From Glaciimonas sp. CA11.2 (GTDB lineage Bacteria; Pseudomonadota; Gammaproteobacteria; Burkholderiales; Burkholderiaceae_D), in the NCBI RefSeq assembly GCF_034314045.1, contig NZ_JAVIWL010000001.1:2480001-2544000 (forward strand): 64,000 nucleotides of DNA. Direction: 5' to 3'. Numbering within the stretch: the first letter of the stretch is position 1; every line of letters starts with the position of its first letter. The position numbers and the translations under genes were made by a program. The notes below the pieces were generated by a model, which saw nothing but the letters and a program-made list of their open reading frames with translations, was not told the origin of the DNA and made no database searches. This document shows, piece by piece, positions 53,209 through 62,303 of this stretch.

Positions 53209-53503
53209 CTGTCTGTCCTTTTTTCCTGATGACTCCGTTAAAGGATGCATTGAGACGATACAGCGCCAATAAGTTATCGGAATCAAGCGGATCGGAGGAA
53301 TTTGTTCGTGCCAAGGTGATCGTACTGCCATCCGGCCAACCGATCATGTTTAGCTCGCCTCCGGTAGCGCGAGCAATTCTCCTTTTTTTTCTGAATGTGT
53401 CGAAGTAAGAGGAGCCATAGCAGAGGATGATACTCAAATCAGGAACGATAAAAAATGTTTCAGTAACTTGCTGAGAGGTGAGCCGGCCGTGACGATAGTT
53501 CAT
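53198..53503 (-). CDS. Hypothetical satellite protein
   Basis: This 101-residue protein of unknown family begins MNYRHGRLTSQQVTETFFIV and ends with many polar residues. Its start overlaps the alpA stop (ATGA) and its end overlaps the primase by 11 bases, so it is a true member of the operon. No signal, membrane segment or motif is visible. Its position between AlpA and primase suggests a regulatory or replication accessory role. Confidence 0.65.
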   Translation of the reverse strand: MNYRHGRLTSQQVTETFFIVPDLSIILCYGSSYFDTFRKKRRIARATGGELNMIGWPDGSTITLARTNSSDPLDSDNLLALYRLNASFNGVIRKKGQTDES

Positions 53504-53706
53504 TTCGTGTCTCCTGAACCTTTGTTTCCGGCCGTGATTCGCGTGTCAATCCAGTGATTTATTGTTGAGTCAAGCCAACCAACGGATCGCTGCCCCAGTA
53601 ATATGGGCGCTGGAAAGGTGCCTTGTTTGATAGCGGCATAAATGCTGCTGCGAGATAAACCTGTACGGATTTTGACTTGTGGAAGTCTGAGGATGGAATA
53701 CGACAT
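53500..53706 (-). CDS. alpA: AlpA-family helix-turn-helix regulator/excisionase
   Basis: This 68-residue MerR-like winged-helix protein has the AlpA pattern: LRLPQVKIRTGLSRSSIYAA, then GTFPAPILLGQRSVGW and a final HWIDTR. AlpA proteins turn on satellite genes and assist excision. GAAGG lies seven bases before the ATG at 53706. It is the first of the coupled alpA-orf-primase-helicase operon. Confidence 0.86.
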   Translation of the reverse strand: MSYSILRLPQVKIRTGLSRSSIYAAIKQGTFPAPILLGQRSVGWLDSTINHWIDTRITAGNKGSGDTK

Positions 53707-53975
53707 GTTTGCACCTTCTCGGTGGTTGTTGAACATGTCTTCTCATTCTATTTCGAGAAAATTTTAAAGGTACCCTTTCACTAAATTCTCTATGGATAAT
53801 GTTTGTTTAATCTTTATATTTTTTGGCGTTCGATCTACTGATTGCATAAAAGGGTTCATCCCACTGGCGGACACCCTTTCGATTACTCTTAAACACCCGC
53901 GGTGCCTTAGTAGCGCACAGGTGTACAGGAAGAATGATTCCAGCAGCTATTGTCTAGGTTAAGGACTAGTTGCGA

Positions 53976-54542
53976 CTATTTGGTATTTCCCCGCCCCCCT
54001 TTTTTGCCGTTGGCTTTACCCTGCTCAATTTTTTCTTCCCACGCTTTTTTAGCAGGTTGAAGATTATCAATTTCACTCTGCAACCGAGAATTCTCTATTG
54101 TAAGTCTGAAATTTTCTCCACTTAGTTCAGAACACATCACGTGAGCCTCTGCCAGAGTCGGAGGCAGCGTGATACCACACCCAGTACCCGTCATTGAGAG
54201 TAGGTTTGCACTGGCTCCGTCGCCAAGAATAGGCGGTAGATCTTGAAATTTCGAAGACCATTGTTTTTTTGTGTTTACCCAATCCATTAATTTCCCGAAA
54301 GGAATCATTTCATTTTCGATTTTTTCTAACTGTCCTTGATCAATAGCGTAGGTAATGCGCTTACCAACCTTTTCAATCACTCCTCCTAACTTTTCATCCG
54401 TTGGGCGAACTCTCTCGGCAATAAATGTAATGACATTCCGTATCGATACCATTTCATTCATCCCCGGGATTGATTTCTCAATTGGATTCTCCCGTCTATT
54501 TTCGAATGGTTTTTTGTTATTTTTATTTGGAGTCAGCTTCAT
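53976..54542 (-). CDS. Hypothetical helical protein between integrase and AlpA
   Basis: This 188-residue protein is of no recognised family. It starts with a basic, Asn-rich segment (NKNNKKPFENRRENP), has a helical middle with IRNVITFIAERVRPTDEKLG, and ends in a coiled coil (ELSGENFRLTIENSRLQSEI) and a basic tail GKANGKKGGRGN. It lies 19 bases after the integrase stop in the same direction. A DNA- or protein-binding role is possible; the place is that of interference or regulatory genes in satellites. Confidence 0.6.
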   Translation of the reverse strand: MKLTPNKNNKKPFENRRENPIEKSIPGMNEMVSIRNVITFIAERVRPTDEKLGGVIEKVGKRITYAIDQGQLEKIENEMIPFGKLMDWVNTKKQWSSKFQDLPPILGDGASANLLSMTGTGCGITLPPTLAEAHVMCSELSGENFRLTIENSRLQSEIDNLQPAKKAWEEKIEQGKANGKKGGRGNTK

Positions 54543-54560
54543 TAGTTTCTCAATGTTGGG

Positions 54561-55778
54561 TTATGCAGCTTTTCCAAACTCCCCGCTTACGACATTACTG
54601 GCAGATAGCCCATCCATATAATCCGCCCAAGCCTGCATCATTTTCCTGCGTTCTGGTAGATGCTCTGCGTAGTTATAAGCCGCTCTAATCGAATCCCGTT
54701 CAGCATGCGCCAGCTGACGTTCTATAGCATCACGGTTCCAGCCCTGTTCATTTAGCAAGGTTGACGCCATGCTGCGAAAGCCATGTCCTGTCATATCGTC
54801 AGATCCGTATCCCAGCCGACGAAGTGCGCCATTAACCGTGTTCTCACTCATCGGCCGACCATTTGTTCGAGCACCAGGAAATACGTATTTTCCTTTGCCC
54901 GTTAGAGGCATGATCTCATTGAGTATGGCGACCGCCTGAATCGATAATGGGACGATATGGACCGCACGCATTTTCATCTTCTCAGCGGGAATACGCCATT
55001 CAGCGGTATCCAAATTGATTTCAGACCATTCCGCTTTTCGAAGCTCACCAGGGCGAACAAACAACAGCGGCGCAAGTTGCAATGCACATTTGGTAACGAA
55101 GGATCCGGTATAGCCGCCGATGCAGCGCAATAATTCCCCGACAGCTTTAGGCTCAGTAATAGACGGATGATGCTTTTCTTTTGATGGTGGAATCGCACCT
55201 TTTAGGTCACCAGAAGGATCGCGCTCAGCACGCCCGGTCGCAATTGCATACCGGAAAATTTGGCCACAATTTTGATGGGCTCGGTGTGCTGTCTCGATCG
55301 CTCCCCTTTTTTCAATTCTTCGGAGGACGTCCAGCAATTCAGGCGCTGAAATTTCTGAAATCGGGCGAGAGCCTAGCCAAGGAAAAATGTCGCGTTCAAG
55401 TCGACGGATAATCTTGTCGGAATGACTAGCAACCCAGTTAGGGGCATATTTGGAAAACCATTCCCGTGCGACTGATTCAAAACTGCTGGTTGCACTTGCA
55501 ACTGCTGCAATTTTCTTAGCCTTCTTTTCTGCCCCTGGGTCTAATCCCTGGGAGAGCAGAATGCGGGCGGCGTCACGCTTTACTCTTGCGTCTTTGATCG
55601 TCACTTCAGGATAGACACCCAAAGCAAGCCGTTTTTCTTTGCCGAGATGACGATATTTTAAGCGCCAGTAGCGTGCGCCTGTCGGCGTGATTTCCAGATA
55701 CATGCCTTTCCCGTCGGAAACCCGGTAGGTTTTCTCGCGGGGTTTGCTTTTGCGGACTTCTATATCTGTCAGAGGCAT
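54561..55778 (-). CDS. int: P4-type tyrosine recombinase integrase
   Basis: This 405-residue integrase has an N-terminal DUF4102 arm-binding domain (MPLTDIEVRKSKPREKTYRV, YLEITPTGARYWRLKYR) and a C-terminal catalytic domain with Arg near 242 (FVRPGELR), HGFR near 331, LAHAERD and the nucleophile Tyr near 367 (AAYNYAEHL). P4-type integrases favour tRNA and tmRNA ends. The gene starts about 180 bases from the tmRNA 3' end and is preceded by repeated GGGGG words that may be its arm sites. The frame is intact. Confidence 0.9.
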   Translation of the reverse strand: MPLTDIEVRKSKPREKTYRVSDGKGMYLEITPTGARYWRLKYRHLGKEKRLALGVYPEVTIKDARVKRDAARILLSQGLDPGAEKKAKKIAAVASATSSFESVAREWFSKYAPNWVASHSDKIIRRLERDIFPWLGSRPISEISAPELLDVLRRIEKRGAIETAHRAHQNCGQIFRYAIATGRAERDPSGDLKGAIPPSKEKHHPSITEPKAVGELLRCIGGYTGSFVTKCALQLAPLLFVRPGELRKAEWSEINLDTAEWRIPAEKMKMRAVHIVPLSIQAVAILNEIMPLTGKGKYVFPGARTNGRPMSENTVNGALRRLGYGSDDMTGHGFRSMASTLLNEQGWNRDAIERQLAHAERDSIRAAYNYAEHLPERRKMMQAWADYMDGLSASNVVSGEFGKAA

Positions 55779-55816
55779 GGGGGCATCTCTCGGAGACAAA
55801 ATCGGGAAAATGGAAT

Positions 55817-55864
55817 GTGCCCCCTAATATTCCCCCTCGTGCCCCCAGATGTCAATACACCCCC
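55817..55864 (-). repeat. Candidate integrase arm-binding repeats
   Basis: On the - strand four words GGGGGYAC-like occur: GGGGGTGT (55857-55864), GGGGGCAC (55839), GGGGGAAT (55829) and GGGGGCAC (55817), spaced 10-18 bases, between the integrase start and the tmRNA gene. Repeated short words here are usual for arm sites of tyrosine recombinases. Confidence 0.5.
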
Positions 55865-55891
55865 TTGGACCCTATAGGAAGGTGAAACAAT

Positions 55892-55929
55892 AAAAAACCG
55901 CATTCTCACAGGGAGTTATGCGGTTTTTT
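55892..55929. terminator. Intrinsic terminator between int and ssrA
   Basis: AAAAAACCGCAT pairs with ATGCGGTTTTTT over 12 bases with a 14-base loop; runs of Ts on both strands make it bidirectional. It would end the tmRNA transcript. Confidence 0.85.
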
Positions 55930-55960
55930 GACTTTCTTTGAACTTCTTGAAACATGTTAG

Positions 55961-55986
55961 TGGTGGAGGCGGCGGGAATCGAACCC
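55961..55986. other. Probable attachment site at the 3' end of ssrA
   Basis: The tmRNA acceptor and T-arm end lies here, intact, followed at once by island sequence and the integrase gene. Islands with P4-type integrases rebuild the 3' end of their RNA target on integration. A second copy for the far end was not found by eye. Confidence 0.5.
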
Positions 55987-56323
55987 GCGTCCAAAAGCCC
56001 TCTACAGACAGTTCTACATACTTAGTGCTGTCATTTGATTTAGCCCAACCGACGCGGACGCACACGCTTCGTTCAGACGAGTTACCTAAATTTAACTTTT
56101 AGCCAAGTAACCCGACTAAAAGCGATTCTCTGTAAATGACTCTACTGCTGTTTGACCAGCCCACCCCAGAGACGAGATGGTGTAGAGCTAACCGGTTATT
56201 AAGCGGCTAGTGCGTACGAGTTATCGTTTGCAGTTATAGTTTTTCTGGTTGTATTTACGAGGTAGCCAGCCCTCGGTATGCCCTGCGCTGCTTTGTAGCC
56301 CCTGTCGAAACCAGGTCGCCCCC
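55961..56323 (-). ncRNA. ssrA: Transfer-messenger RNA
   Basis: The 363-base gene starts GGGGGCGACCTGGTTTCGAC and ends TTCGATTCCCGCCGCCTCCA plus CCA. The acceptor stem GGGGGCG pairs with CGCCTCC with one G-U. The tag reading frame starts with GCA at 56231 and encodes ANDNSYALAA followed by two TAA codons. tmRNA rescues stalled ribosomes and marks the broken product for proteolysis. It is present whole despite the island integrated at its 3' end, as expected when the integrated end restores the gene. Confidence 0.95.
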
Positions 56324-56334
56324 AAGCAGTTGCT

Positions 56335-56340
56335 ATTGTA
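56335..56340 (-). promoter_or_regulatory. Candidate -10 box of ssrA
   Basis: TACAAT on the - strand ends 11 bases before the mature 5' end. A transcript starting a few bases earlier would be trimmed by RNase P. A convincing -35 box is not visible; TTTACT lies 19 bases upstream. Confidence 0.5.
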
Positions 56341-56612
56341 GCGCAATTCGGTGTCTCTCAGTAAACGCGTGGTGGCGTAAAAAGTGGACATATTATTAGC
56401 GCATGCTTTTTGTTTAAAGAATTGGCGATGAATTTGATGTGTATTTGCTGGCTTAAAAAACTTCTCGATGCGGAGAAGTGACATAGTTTTGGTAAAATTG
56501 TGGCTATCGAAATATGATGCGTCCGCGCATTTCTGTGCGGTAGTACTATTCATTAGACCGCGAAATAATTTGCTGTGATAGCGCCCTTCACGTACTTAAA
56601 AAAAAGTAAATA

Positions 56613-57086
56613 ATGAAGCTCATACTATTTTCTATACTGATTGCTTTTGCAGTCGCCGGATGCGGGTCATCGACTTCGGGGCCTTCTGAGAAGGTTGCTA
56701 AAGTGCAGCGCGACCCTGTTGCGGTAAGCTTGCCACCCATCCCTAAAAAAATTGAAAAGTCACCTGATCCAAAACCGGAAGAGGCCGGTTTTGGGACCGT
56801 GGTGATATTGCGTGATCCTGCGCATCCTAATCCTGGCTGTATGATCGGTGTGTATTTGAATAAACAATTAGTCCACCAATTTGATGCAGACCAAAAGGCG
56901 ACATTTATTCTCCATTCGGGAGATCAGGTGGTGGCTGTGGATAACTCGGACGGTCGCAGCAGTTGCGCGATTGTTGCAGGGGAGCGGCACCAATTGCTGT
57001 TTACGCTGAAGGCTGGCGATGTGAAAAATTTGCACGCGCAGTTGTTACCGGGAAAAGGGGCTGTGGTTGAGGCGAGCGAGCGCTAA
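56613..57086 (+). CDS. Hypothetical lipoprotein
   Basis: This 157-residue protein has a signal with lipobox VAGCGSS (Cys17), a Pro/Lys-rich linker and a compact C-terminal domain with FGTVVILRDPAHPNPGCMIG and ATFILHSGDQVVAVD, reminiscent of DUF2846-type small lipoproteins that present a fold at the envelope. Two Cys in the domain (GCMIG, SSCAIV) may form a disulfide. No strong ribosome site precedes the ATG. It stands alone between ssrA and a convergent DUF748 gene. Confidence 0.75.
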   Translation: MKLILFSILIAFAVAGCGSSTSGPSEKVAKVQRDPVAVSLPPIPKKIEKSPDPKPEEAGFGTVVILRDPAHPNPGCMIGVYLNKQLVHQFDADQKATFILHSGDQVVAVDNSDGRSSCAIVAGERHQLLFTLKAGDVKNLHAQLLPGKGAVVEASER

Positions 57087-57437
57087 ACCGCTGATGCATA
57101 AATCCGGCAGCTATTCTTATCGCTTATCGGACGATTGTGGTCAATTCAATGGGCCATTTGAGGTCCGTTGTGTAAACAATCGCATTCAGCAGTGAGCATT
57201 CGGCCTTGATGCAGCGATCAATCCTGCTGCAAGGCTAGCTTAAATGCTTGAACGGTCGCTTATGATGCGGTTGGTGATGATTGCACCAACTTTATGCGCC
57301 TTCATCGCTGTTCATTGGGGATCGGGTTGCTAGCCCTTCTAACGCGCGGCGAATGAAATTCACCTGCTACAAGAAGTCGCTTATTATTCCATCCCGATCT
57401 TCCTTGATCAAAACACAAGACTGTTTCTGTAGGCATT
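57087..57437. other. Gap between converging genes
   Basis: About 350 bases without gene, clear terminator or repeat. Nothing else seen. Confidence 0.5.
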
Positions 57438-60400
57438 TTATTTCAGCGCAAAATCGACACGACTTGGGGCGCCTTTATCTTTGATGCCATCGGCTGTGAG
57501 CTTGGGCGCGATTAGGAAAATCCGTTCCAGAGGAATTTTGCCTTTGATTTCTAAATAGATACGGACGGCTTGCGCACGTTGATCTGCCAATGACCGCAAG
57601 TCATCCGGTGTCACTTTGGTATTAGTGAGTATTAGCTGTTCCATTTCGGGCACTGGTAAAGACTTCGAGAATCCAATGACATTTTTTGGCTTGTCGAATT
57701 TTTCGTTTTTGTAGACTTTCTCCATGTATTGCGTTTTATCCGCATCGGTCAGGGCGATTGCAGTCGGTGCTGATGGCGATGCTGCATCAGCGTCATCAGC
57801 CTCTGCATCCGATTTTCCTTTCGTGCCGGTGTTCTTTTGTTTTAATGCGATGATTTTGTTATTGAGTATCTCTTGACGCAAACCGACATTGTCGGTTGCA
57901 GGATCAACCCGCCCGATGATGTCTAGTTTCAATGCAGGACGATCCAGCAGTGCCTTGGTGAGCGTATTGAGTTTGGTCGTGGTCGCAGCGGTCAACATCG
58001 CTGAACCTGGCTTGAACTCGGCATATCCCAGTTCGTCGCCGCCACCGAATGCGGAGCTGAGTAACGCAAACGGAGAGGTAACGGCTTTTGCGATCAGGTT
58101 AATGAAGACGCGCAAGATAATGCCGCCAACAGAAAACTGCGGGTCTGATAATGAGCCAGAAATTGGTAGATTGATGTCGATCTGACCGTTGCGGTCTTTC
58201 AGTAACGCGACGGCTAACCGAACGGGAAGTTTGGTGGCGCTGGGGCTATCGATTTTGTCACCAAATGTCAGTTGATCTATGCGGACATGGTTTTGCGCCG
58301 TCAGTTGCTGTTCTTCGATTTTATAATTTACATCCATCGACAGCTTGCCTTTGACGATCGCATAGCCAGCATATTTAGCGGCATACGGTGTCAGGCGCGG
58401 TAGTTCGACGCCGTCCGCGCTGGCTTTGATATCCAAAAACATGGGTTTGAATAAGGGATTGAGTGATCCGGAGATAGCCACCGGCGCATCATTATCGATC
58501 TTGCCTTTGAGGTCAATTGCAGCTGGCGCAGGTTTGTCCGATGCAACAGCGCCCACGCTTCCGGTCATGCCGGTCATGTTGGCCGTGTAGTTCGGCTTAA
58601 CAAAATTATCGGTGAAATTAACGTTGCCGTTGTTTAAGACGACTTGGCCGATCCGAATAACCGGTGTATTTGCATCGTCTTGTGTTGGTGGTGTTGCGGC
58701 GACGACCTTGCCATCACCTTTGATGGGGTTGTTCACACCACTTTCCGGTGCGGCCGCGGCTTTTATTTCCGATGCCGAGCTGTCGGTTTTTTTGGGGCCG
58801 GATGTCGTGGCGGGTTCGGTGACGATCGATTTCTTGCCTGATTTCGAGACCACGATATCTTGGAAGTTTAATTTTCCCTCGGGCGATAGGATGGCGCGTG
58901 TATAAAAATCGTCAAGGGCGATTTTGCCCAGGTTGATGGTCTGATGTGATCCGTCGATGTTGGCATTGATTCCGCTCACATCAAGTGATTTCCATTTCAA
59001 AAAGTCCGCACCATTCTCTTTATCAATAACGCGGAAATTGGTCAAACGCAGCATCCCGTTATAGCGTGCAATCAGCGGATTTTTTCCTAACGGTGGCGTC
59101 AGCAGAAGTTTGCCTTTGGCGTTGGCCTGGCCGGAAGATAGAGTGACATTTAACAGATCTGCGAAATAAGGCTGCAGCGCTGCAACCGGCAGACTTTGCG
59201 CATCGATGGCAAGGTCAAGGGTCTTAAACTGTGGCGACGCATTGCCATTTACGGATAATTTTCCACTTTTGTTAAGTTGGGTTTGTAGCGCGATTTTGAC
59301 TGTCTTGTCACGCTTGCTGGATACGTTGTCGACTTTTAAGTTAAATCCATCAGCACGTAAATTAACGGGTGGCGTAACGGATTTGTCGCTATAAATAAGC
59401 GTGCTGTCAGTGACTGCAATGCTATTCAGATTAGCTACCCATTCTGGATCTGTTGTTTTTGTTTTTACAGTTGGTGCTTTGACTGTTTTGGATTTGGATT
59501 CGCCAGCTTTGATGAATTGCTGAAGATTGATGTTACCTTTCGCGTCACGACGTACGTCAGCTTGCACGCCCGCCAAGGTGAACGCGGTAGCATTGAAGGT
59601 GCGCGATTCGGTATCGATCGTTGCGTCCTCAAGTTTGATTTTTTTAATTTGCACACTACCGTTCGCGCTCGATTTAGCGGTAAGTTTTACGTCGCCCACC
59701 TCGGCGTTGAGTTGCGTTAACGCCACTTTAGCACCGCTGATCGCGACGGCTGTTTTGAGTGTTAACTGGCCGGATAAATTTGCGGCTAGTGTATTGTTAA
59801 GATACGGTTGATATTGCGCCAGTGGAAGTGCATCAACGCTTGCTTCGCCGTTGATTGAGGCAGTTGCGGGTGTGACTTGACCATTAAATTTTATTTCCTG
59901 CGCTTCGGCGGCGACTATTGATGCGGAGATCGTGGCTGGCTTTGCATCGGCAGCGAGTGAGAGATTTTTGACATCAACAGTGAGGTTTTTTAATTGTGTG
60001 TTGAAGGTGGGCGCGGCGTTTGCGGCATCTGACCAATTAATAATACCTTCATGAATAGTGAACTGGTCCAAAGTGAATTGAGGTGATGGCTGTGCGGATT
60101 TGGCAGCTTTTACGTCGGCTTTGTCAGTGCCTGGCGTGTTGCTGGAAGACGACTTGCTGGTGGCGAGTGCGGCCCAATTGAGAGCGCCGTCTGCATTCAA
60201 CGCAGCCCATACTTCGGGAGCTTGAATATTTACTTTTCCAATAGTAGCGCTCGCTGTGAGAACGTCAAATTTATTGATGTGCGCGTCTATGGTCTGGGCT
60301 TTGAAAAGCGGTGCGGCGTGCTTGTCGGCGAGCGAGACGTCGCTGAGTTTAATGTCGCCAGAGAGGTTAATTTCTGGTTTGTCCTTGGCGCGGACGAAAG

Positions 60401-61184
60401 TGAGGTCGAGGTTGGTCGATAGTTTACTACTCTGAATCATGAGAGGTAACGGCACTGGTGAAAAGGCCACATAACTGGCAACATCGAGTTGATCGATATC
60501 GATTACCAGCGCTGTATCGAGGCTGCTGGCAAAAGGTTTAGAGCGACCTTTCAGTTCGAATGGCGATCCATTCACTTTCATGGACAGGCTCGGTTGTACG
60601 AAGGAATTTATCGCGCTGTCAAAATTGGAGATGTACGGCACGCCAATATTAAGCGCTGTGATATTGACCTGTTTATCCGTCACTTTGTCGTCAAAGGTAA
60701 TAGCACCGTTTTCCAGCCGAATATTTTTTACTGAGAAATGTGTTTCTCCCGCGGTCTTCGGTTTGGCCAATATGCGATCAATAATGTCGGAGTAATTATA
60801 GCGGCCGATGCCTTCAGCACTGGTACGAATAATGTGCACGTTGGGACTGGATAAAGTCACCTCCTGAAGTACCGGCGCTAACCTAAAAATCGACGTGACG
60901 GAAGCATCGACCAACAGATTTTTTGCTGCAAAGGCGGGTGTTATTTTGTCAATTTCGTATAGCGTGAAGTCTGAAGCGTTGAGGGTTAGGGTGAACGGAT
61001 TGAAGCTTATGTTTCCGATCGTCGCCTTGCGACCAAGTTGCTGTTCGATTTGTTGCTCGGCCAGATGTTTTGTCAGCGGTATTGCAACCCAGCTTAAAGC
61101 AGCTAAAACCGCAAGTACAGCAACGGTAAAACCTGTCCAGCGAAGAGTACGGCGAAGCCAAATGGTGCGATTCGAATTGGTCAT
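57438..61184 (-). CDS. Large AsmA-like DUF748 envelope protein
   Basis: This 1248-residue protein has one N-terminal membrane anchor (about residues 13-35) and a long periplasmic part built of repeated AsmA/DUF748 beta segments (IGNISFNPFTLTL, VTLSSPNVHIIR, FDVLTASATIGKVNI). AsmA-like proteins form lipid-conducting bridges between inner and outer membrane. The C-terminal 120 residues contain RAQAVRIYLEIKGKIPLERI, similar in style to the end of an OmpA-like domain. There are Ser/Thr/Lys-rich linkers near residues 340-360 and 780-830. The ATG at 61184 is near a good start of the anchor. Confidence 0.83.
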   Translation of the reverse strand: MTNSNRTIWLRRTLRWTGFTVAVLAVLAALSWVAIPLTKHLAEQQIEQQLGRKATIGNISFNPFTLTLNASDFTLYEIDKITPAFAAKNLLVDASVTSIFRLAPVLQEVTLSSPNVHIIRTSAEGIGRYNYSDIIDRILAKPKTAGETHFSVKNIRLENGAITFDDKVTDKQVNITALNIGVPYISNFDSAINSFVQPSLSMKVNGSPFELKGRSKPFASSLDTALVIDIDQLDVASYVAFSPVPLPLMIQSSKLSTNLDLTFVRAKDKPEINLSGDIKLSDVSLADKHAAPLFKAQTIDAHINKFDVLTASATIGKVNIQAPEVWAALNADGALNWAALATSKSSSSNTPGTDKADVKAAKSAQPSPQFTLDQFTIHEGIINWSDAANAAPTFNTQLKNLTVDVKNLSLAADAKPATISASIVAAEAQEIKFNGQVTPATASINGEASVDALPLAQYQPYLNNTLAANLSGQLTLKTAVAISGAKVALTQLNAEVGDVKLTAKSSANGSVQIKKIKLEDATIDTESRTFNATAFTLAGVQADVRRDAKGNINLQQFIKAGESKSKTVKAPTVKTKTTDPEWVANLNSIAVTDSTLIYSDKSVTPPVNLRADGFNLKVDNVSSKRDKTVKIALQTQLNKSGKLSVNGNASPQFKTLDLAIDAQSLPVAALQPYFADLLNVTLSSGQANAKGKLLLTPPLGKNPLIARYNGMLRLTNFRVIDKENGADFLKWKSLDVSGINANIDGSHQTINLGKIALDDFYTRAILSPEGKLNFQDIVVSKSGKKSIVTEPATTSGPKKTDSSASEIKAAAAPESGVNNPIKGDGKVVAATPPTQDDANTPVIRIGQVVLNNGNVNFTDNFVKPNYTANMTGMTGSVGAVASDKPAPAAIDLKGKIDNDAPVAISGSLNPLFKPMFLDIKASADGVELPRLTPYAAKYAGYAIVKGKLSMDVNYKIEEQQLTAQNHVRIDQLTFGDKIDSPSATKLPVRLAVALLKDRNGQIDINLPISGSLSDPQFSVGGIILRVFINLIAKAVTSPFALLSSAFGGGDELGYAEFKPGSAMLTAATTTKLNTLTKALLDRPALKLDIIGRVDPATDNVGLRQEILNNKIIALKQKNTGTKGKSDAEADDADAASPSAPTAIALTDADKTQYMEKVYKNEKFDKPKNVIGFSKSLPVPEMEQLILTNTKVTPDDLRSLADQRAQAVRIYLEIKGKIPLERIFLIAPKLTADGIKDKGAPSRVDFALK

Positions 61185-61457
61185 AGAGGTATCCTTGCTG
61201 AGCGACGACTATCAATATACCGCCAGAGTGGATTGTTTGCCAGAGTGTTAGTTGGAGTCGACTTCGTCAACGATGAAGTTTGGACGCGGCAGCACGGGCC
61301 AGATTTTTGCCTGACCGGGCATGATTTTGATATTTAACGGTGCCTGAATGTGAGCTGAAAGCGCGTCGAAAGCAGCCGGGCGTGAGACCCCGCCCAATCA
61401 AGTGCGGTATGCATTTGCAGACTCACATGCCGCTCTTGATAGGTGTTTGGGTTGTGC

Positions 61458-62129
61458 TTATTGCGCCAATGATGTCTGTATCAGTCCCATTAATGCGGAG
61501 GGTGTATCGGCGAGTGCATCTGCGTTCCATGTGACCGGCTCTGCATGGCCGCAATAACCCCACGCTGCCGCAACCGTTGGCATTCCCGCGGCACGTCCGG
61601 CTTGAATATCGCGCAGATCGTCACCAACATACCAGCATTCGTGCGGCGCCAGATTCAAGCGTCGGGCAGCTTCTAATAGAGGAGCGGGGTGCGGTTTCGG
61701 ATGCGCCATTGTATCGCCAGAAATCACGCAACCAGCGTGTTGTAGGCCTATTTGTGGGATCAAAAGATCTGTAAATCGCGCGGCTTTATTGGTGACGACG
61801 CCCCATGTGAGACCGTGTTGGTCCAAATCCAGGAGGAGTGCCGGAACGCCGTCGAATAAACTGCTTTTTTCTGCGAGCGAAGCCGCATAGTTATCCAGGA
61901 ATGCAACGCGCAAGTCTTCATAACCATCGTCACCAGGTTTAAGACCGAATGCGACTCCAATCAGGCCACGTGCGCCGGCAGATGCAAAAGGCCGCAACGC
62001 ATGATATGCGGTAGTTGATAAGCCGCGTTCAAGTTGAAGCCGGTTCATCGCCGCGGCCAGATCCGGTGCAGTATCGGCAAGCGTGCCATCAAGGTCAAAA
62101 AGAATCGCACGTGGTATTGGCAAAGGCAT
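61458..62129 (-). CDS. gph: Phosphoglycolate phosphatase
   Basis: This 223-residue HAD enzyme removes phosphate from 2-phosphoglycolate. Motif I is ILFDLDGTLADTAPDL (Asp12 and Asp14), motif II GVVTNKA near residue 112, and motif IV WYVGDDLRDIQAGRAAG near 168. The phrase GTLADTAPDLAAA is typical of Gph. It is followed in the gene order by ubiG, and the ompA-ubiG-gph layout is common in Burkholderiales. Confidence 0.9.
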   Translation of the reverse strand: MPLPIPRAILFDLDGTLADTAPDLAAAMNRLQLERGLSTTAYHALRPFASAGARGLIGVAFGLKPGDDGYEDLRVAFLDNYAASLAEKSSLFDGVPALLLDLDQHGLTWGVVTNKAARFTDLLIPQIGLQHAGCVISGDTMAHPKPHPAPLLEAARRLNLAPHECWYVGDDLRDIQAGRAAGMPTVAAAWGYCGHAEPVTWNADALADTPSALMGLIQTSLAQ

Positions 62130-62303
62130 AAGATTTTGTGGAGATTATCGAAAAGTAGTTAGTACGACTGACGCTAAGGTATCCCCGCATAACGAATGGT
62201 CATTGCATGGGTTATCTAAATCATTACAGCAAAGAGTTTCCGCCCGGAGTGAGGCGGAGGATAAGAATTGTGAGGTTGGCTGAAGACGTTGGTTTAAACA
62301 ACG

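Larger units (their letters stand above)
50592..55990. mobile_element. PICI/P4-like phage satellite integrated at ssrA
   Basis: The gene set is that of Gram-negative phage-inducible chromosomal islands: integrase next to the attachment site, AlpA, primase, replicative helicase, candidate iteron origin and a stand-alone small terminase subunit, with no structural phage genes. The right end lies in the 3' end of the tmRNA gene. The left end is not visible; no second copy of the tmRNA tail was found, and the island may reach further left into the decayed region. Confidence 0.68.

Noticed and set aside
18573..55990. One single large genomic island from the prophage to ssrA
   Set aside because: The 31-37 kb genes look like ordinary chromosomal metabolism with their own regulator, and no att repeats were found to join the parts.
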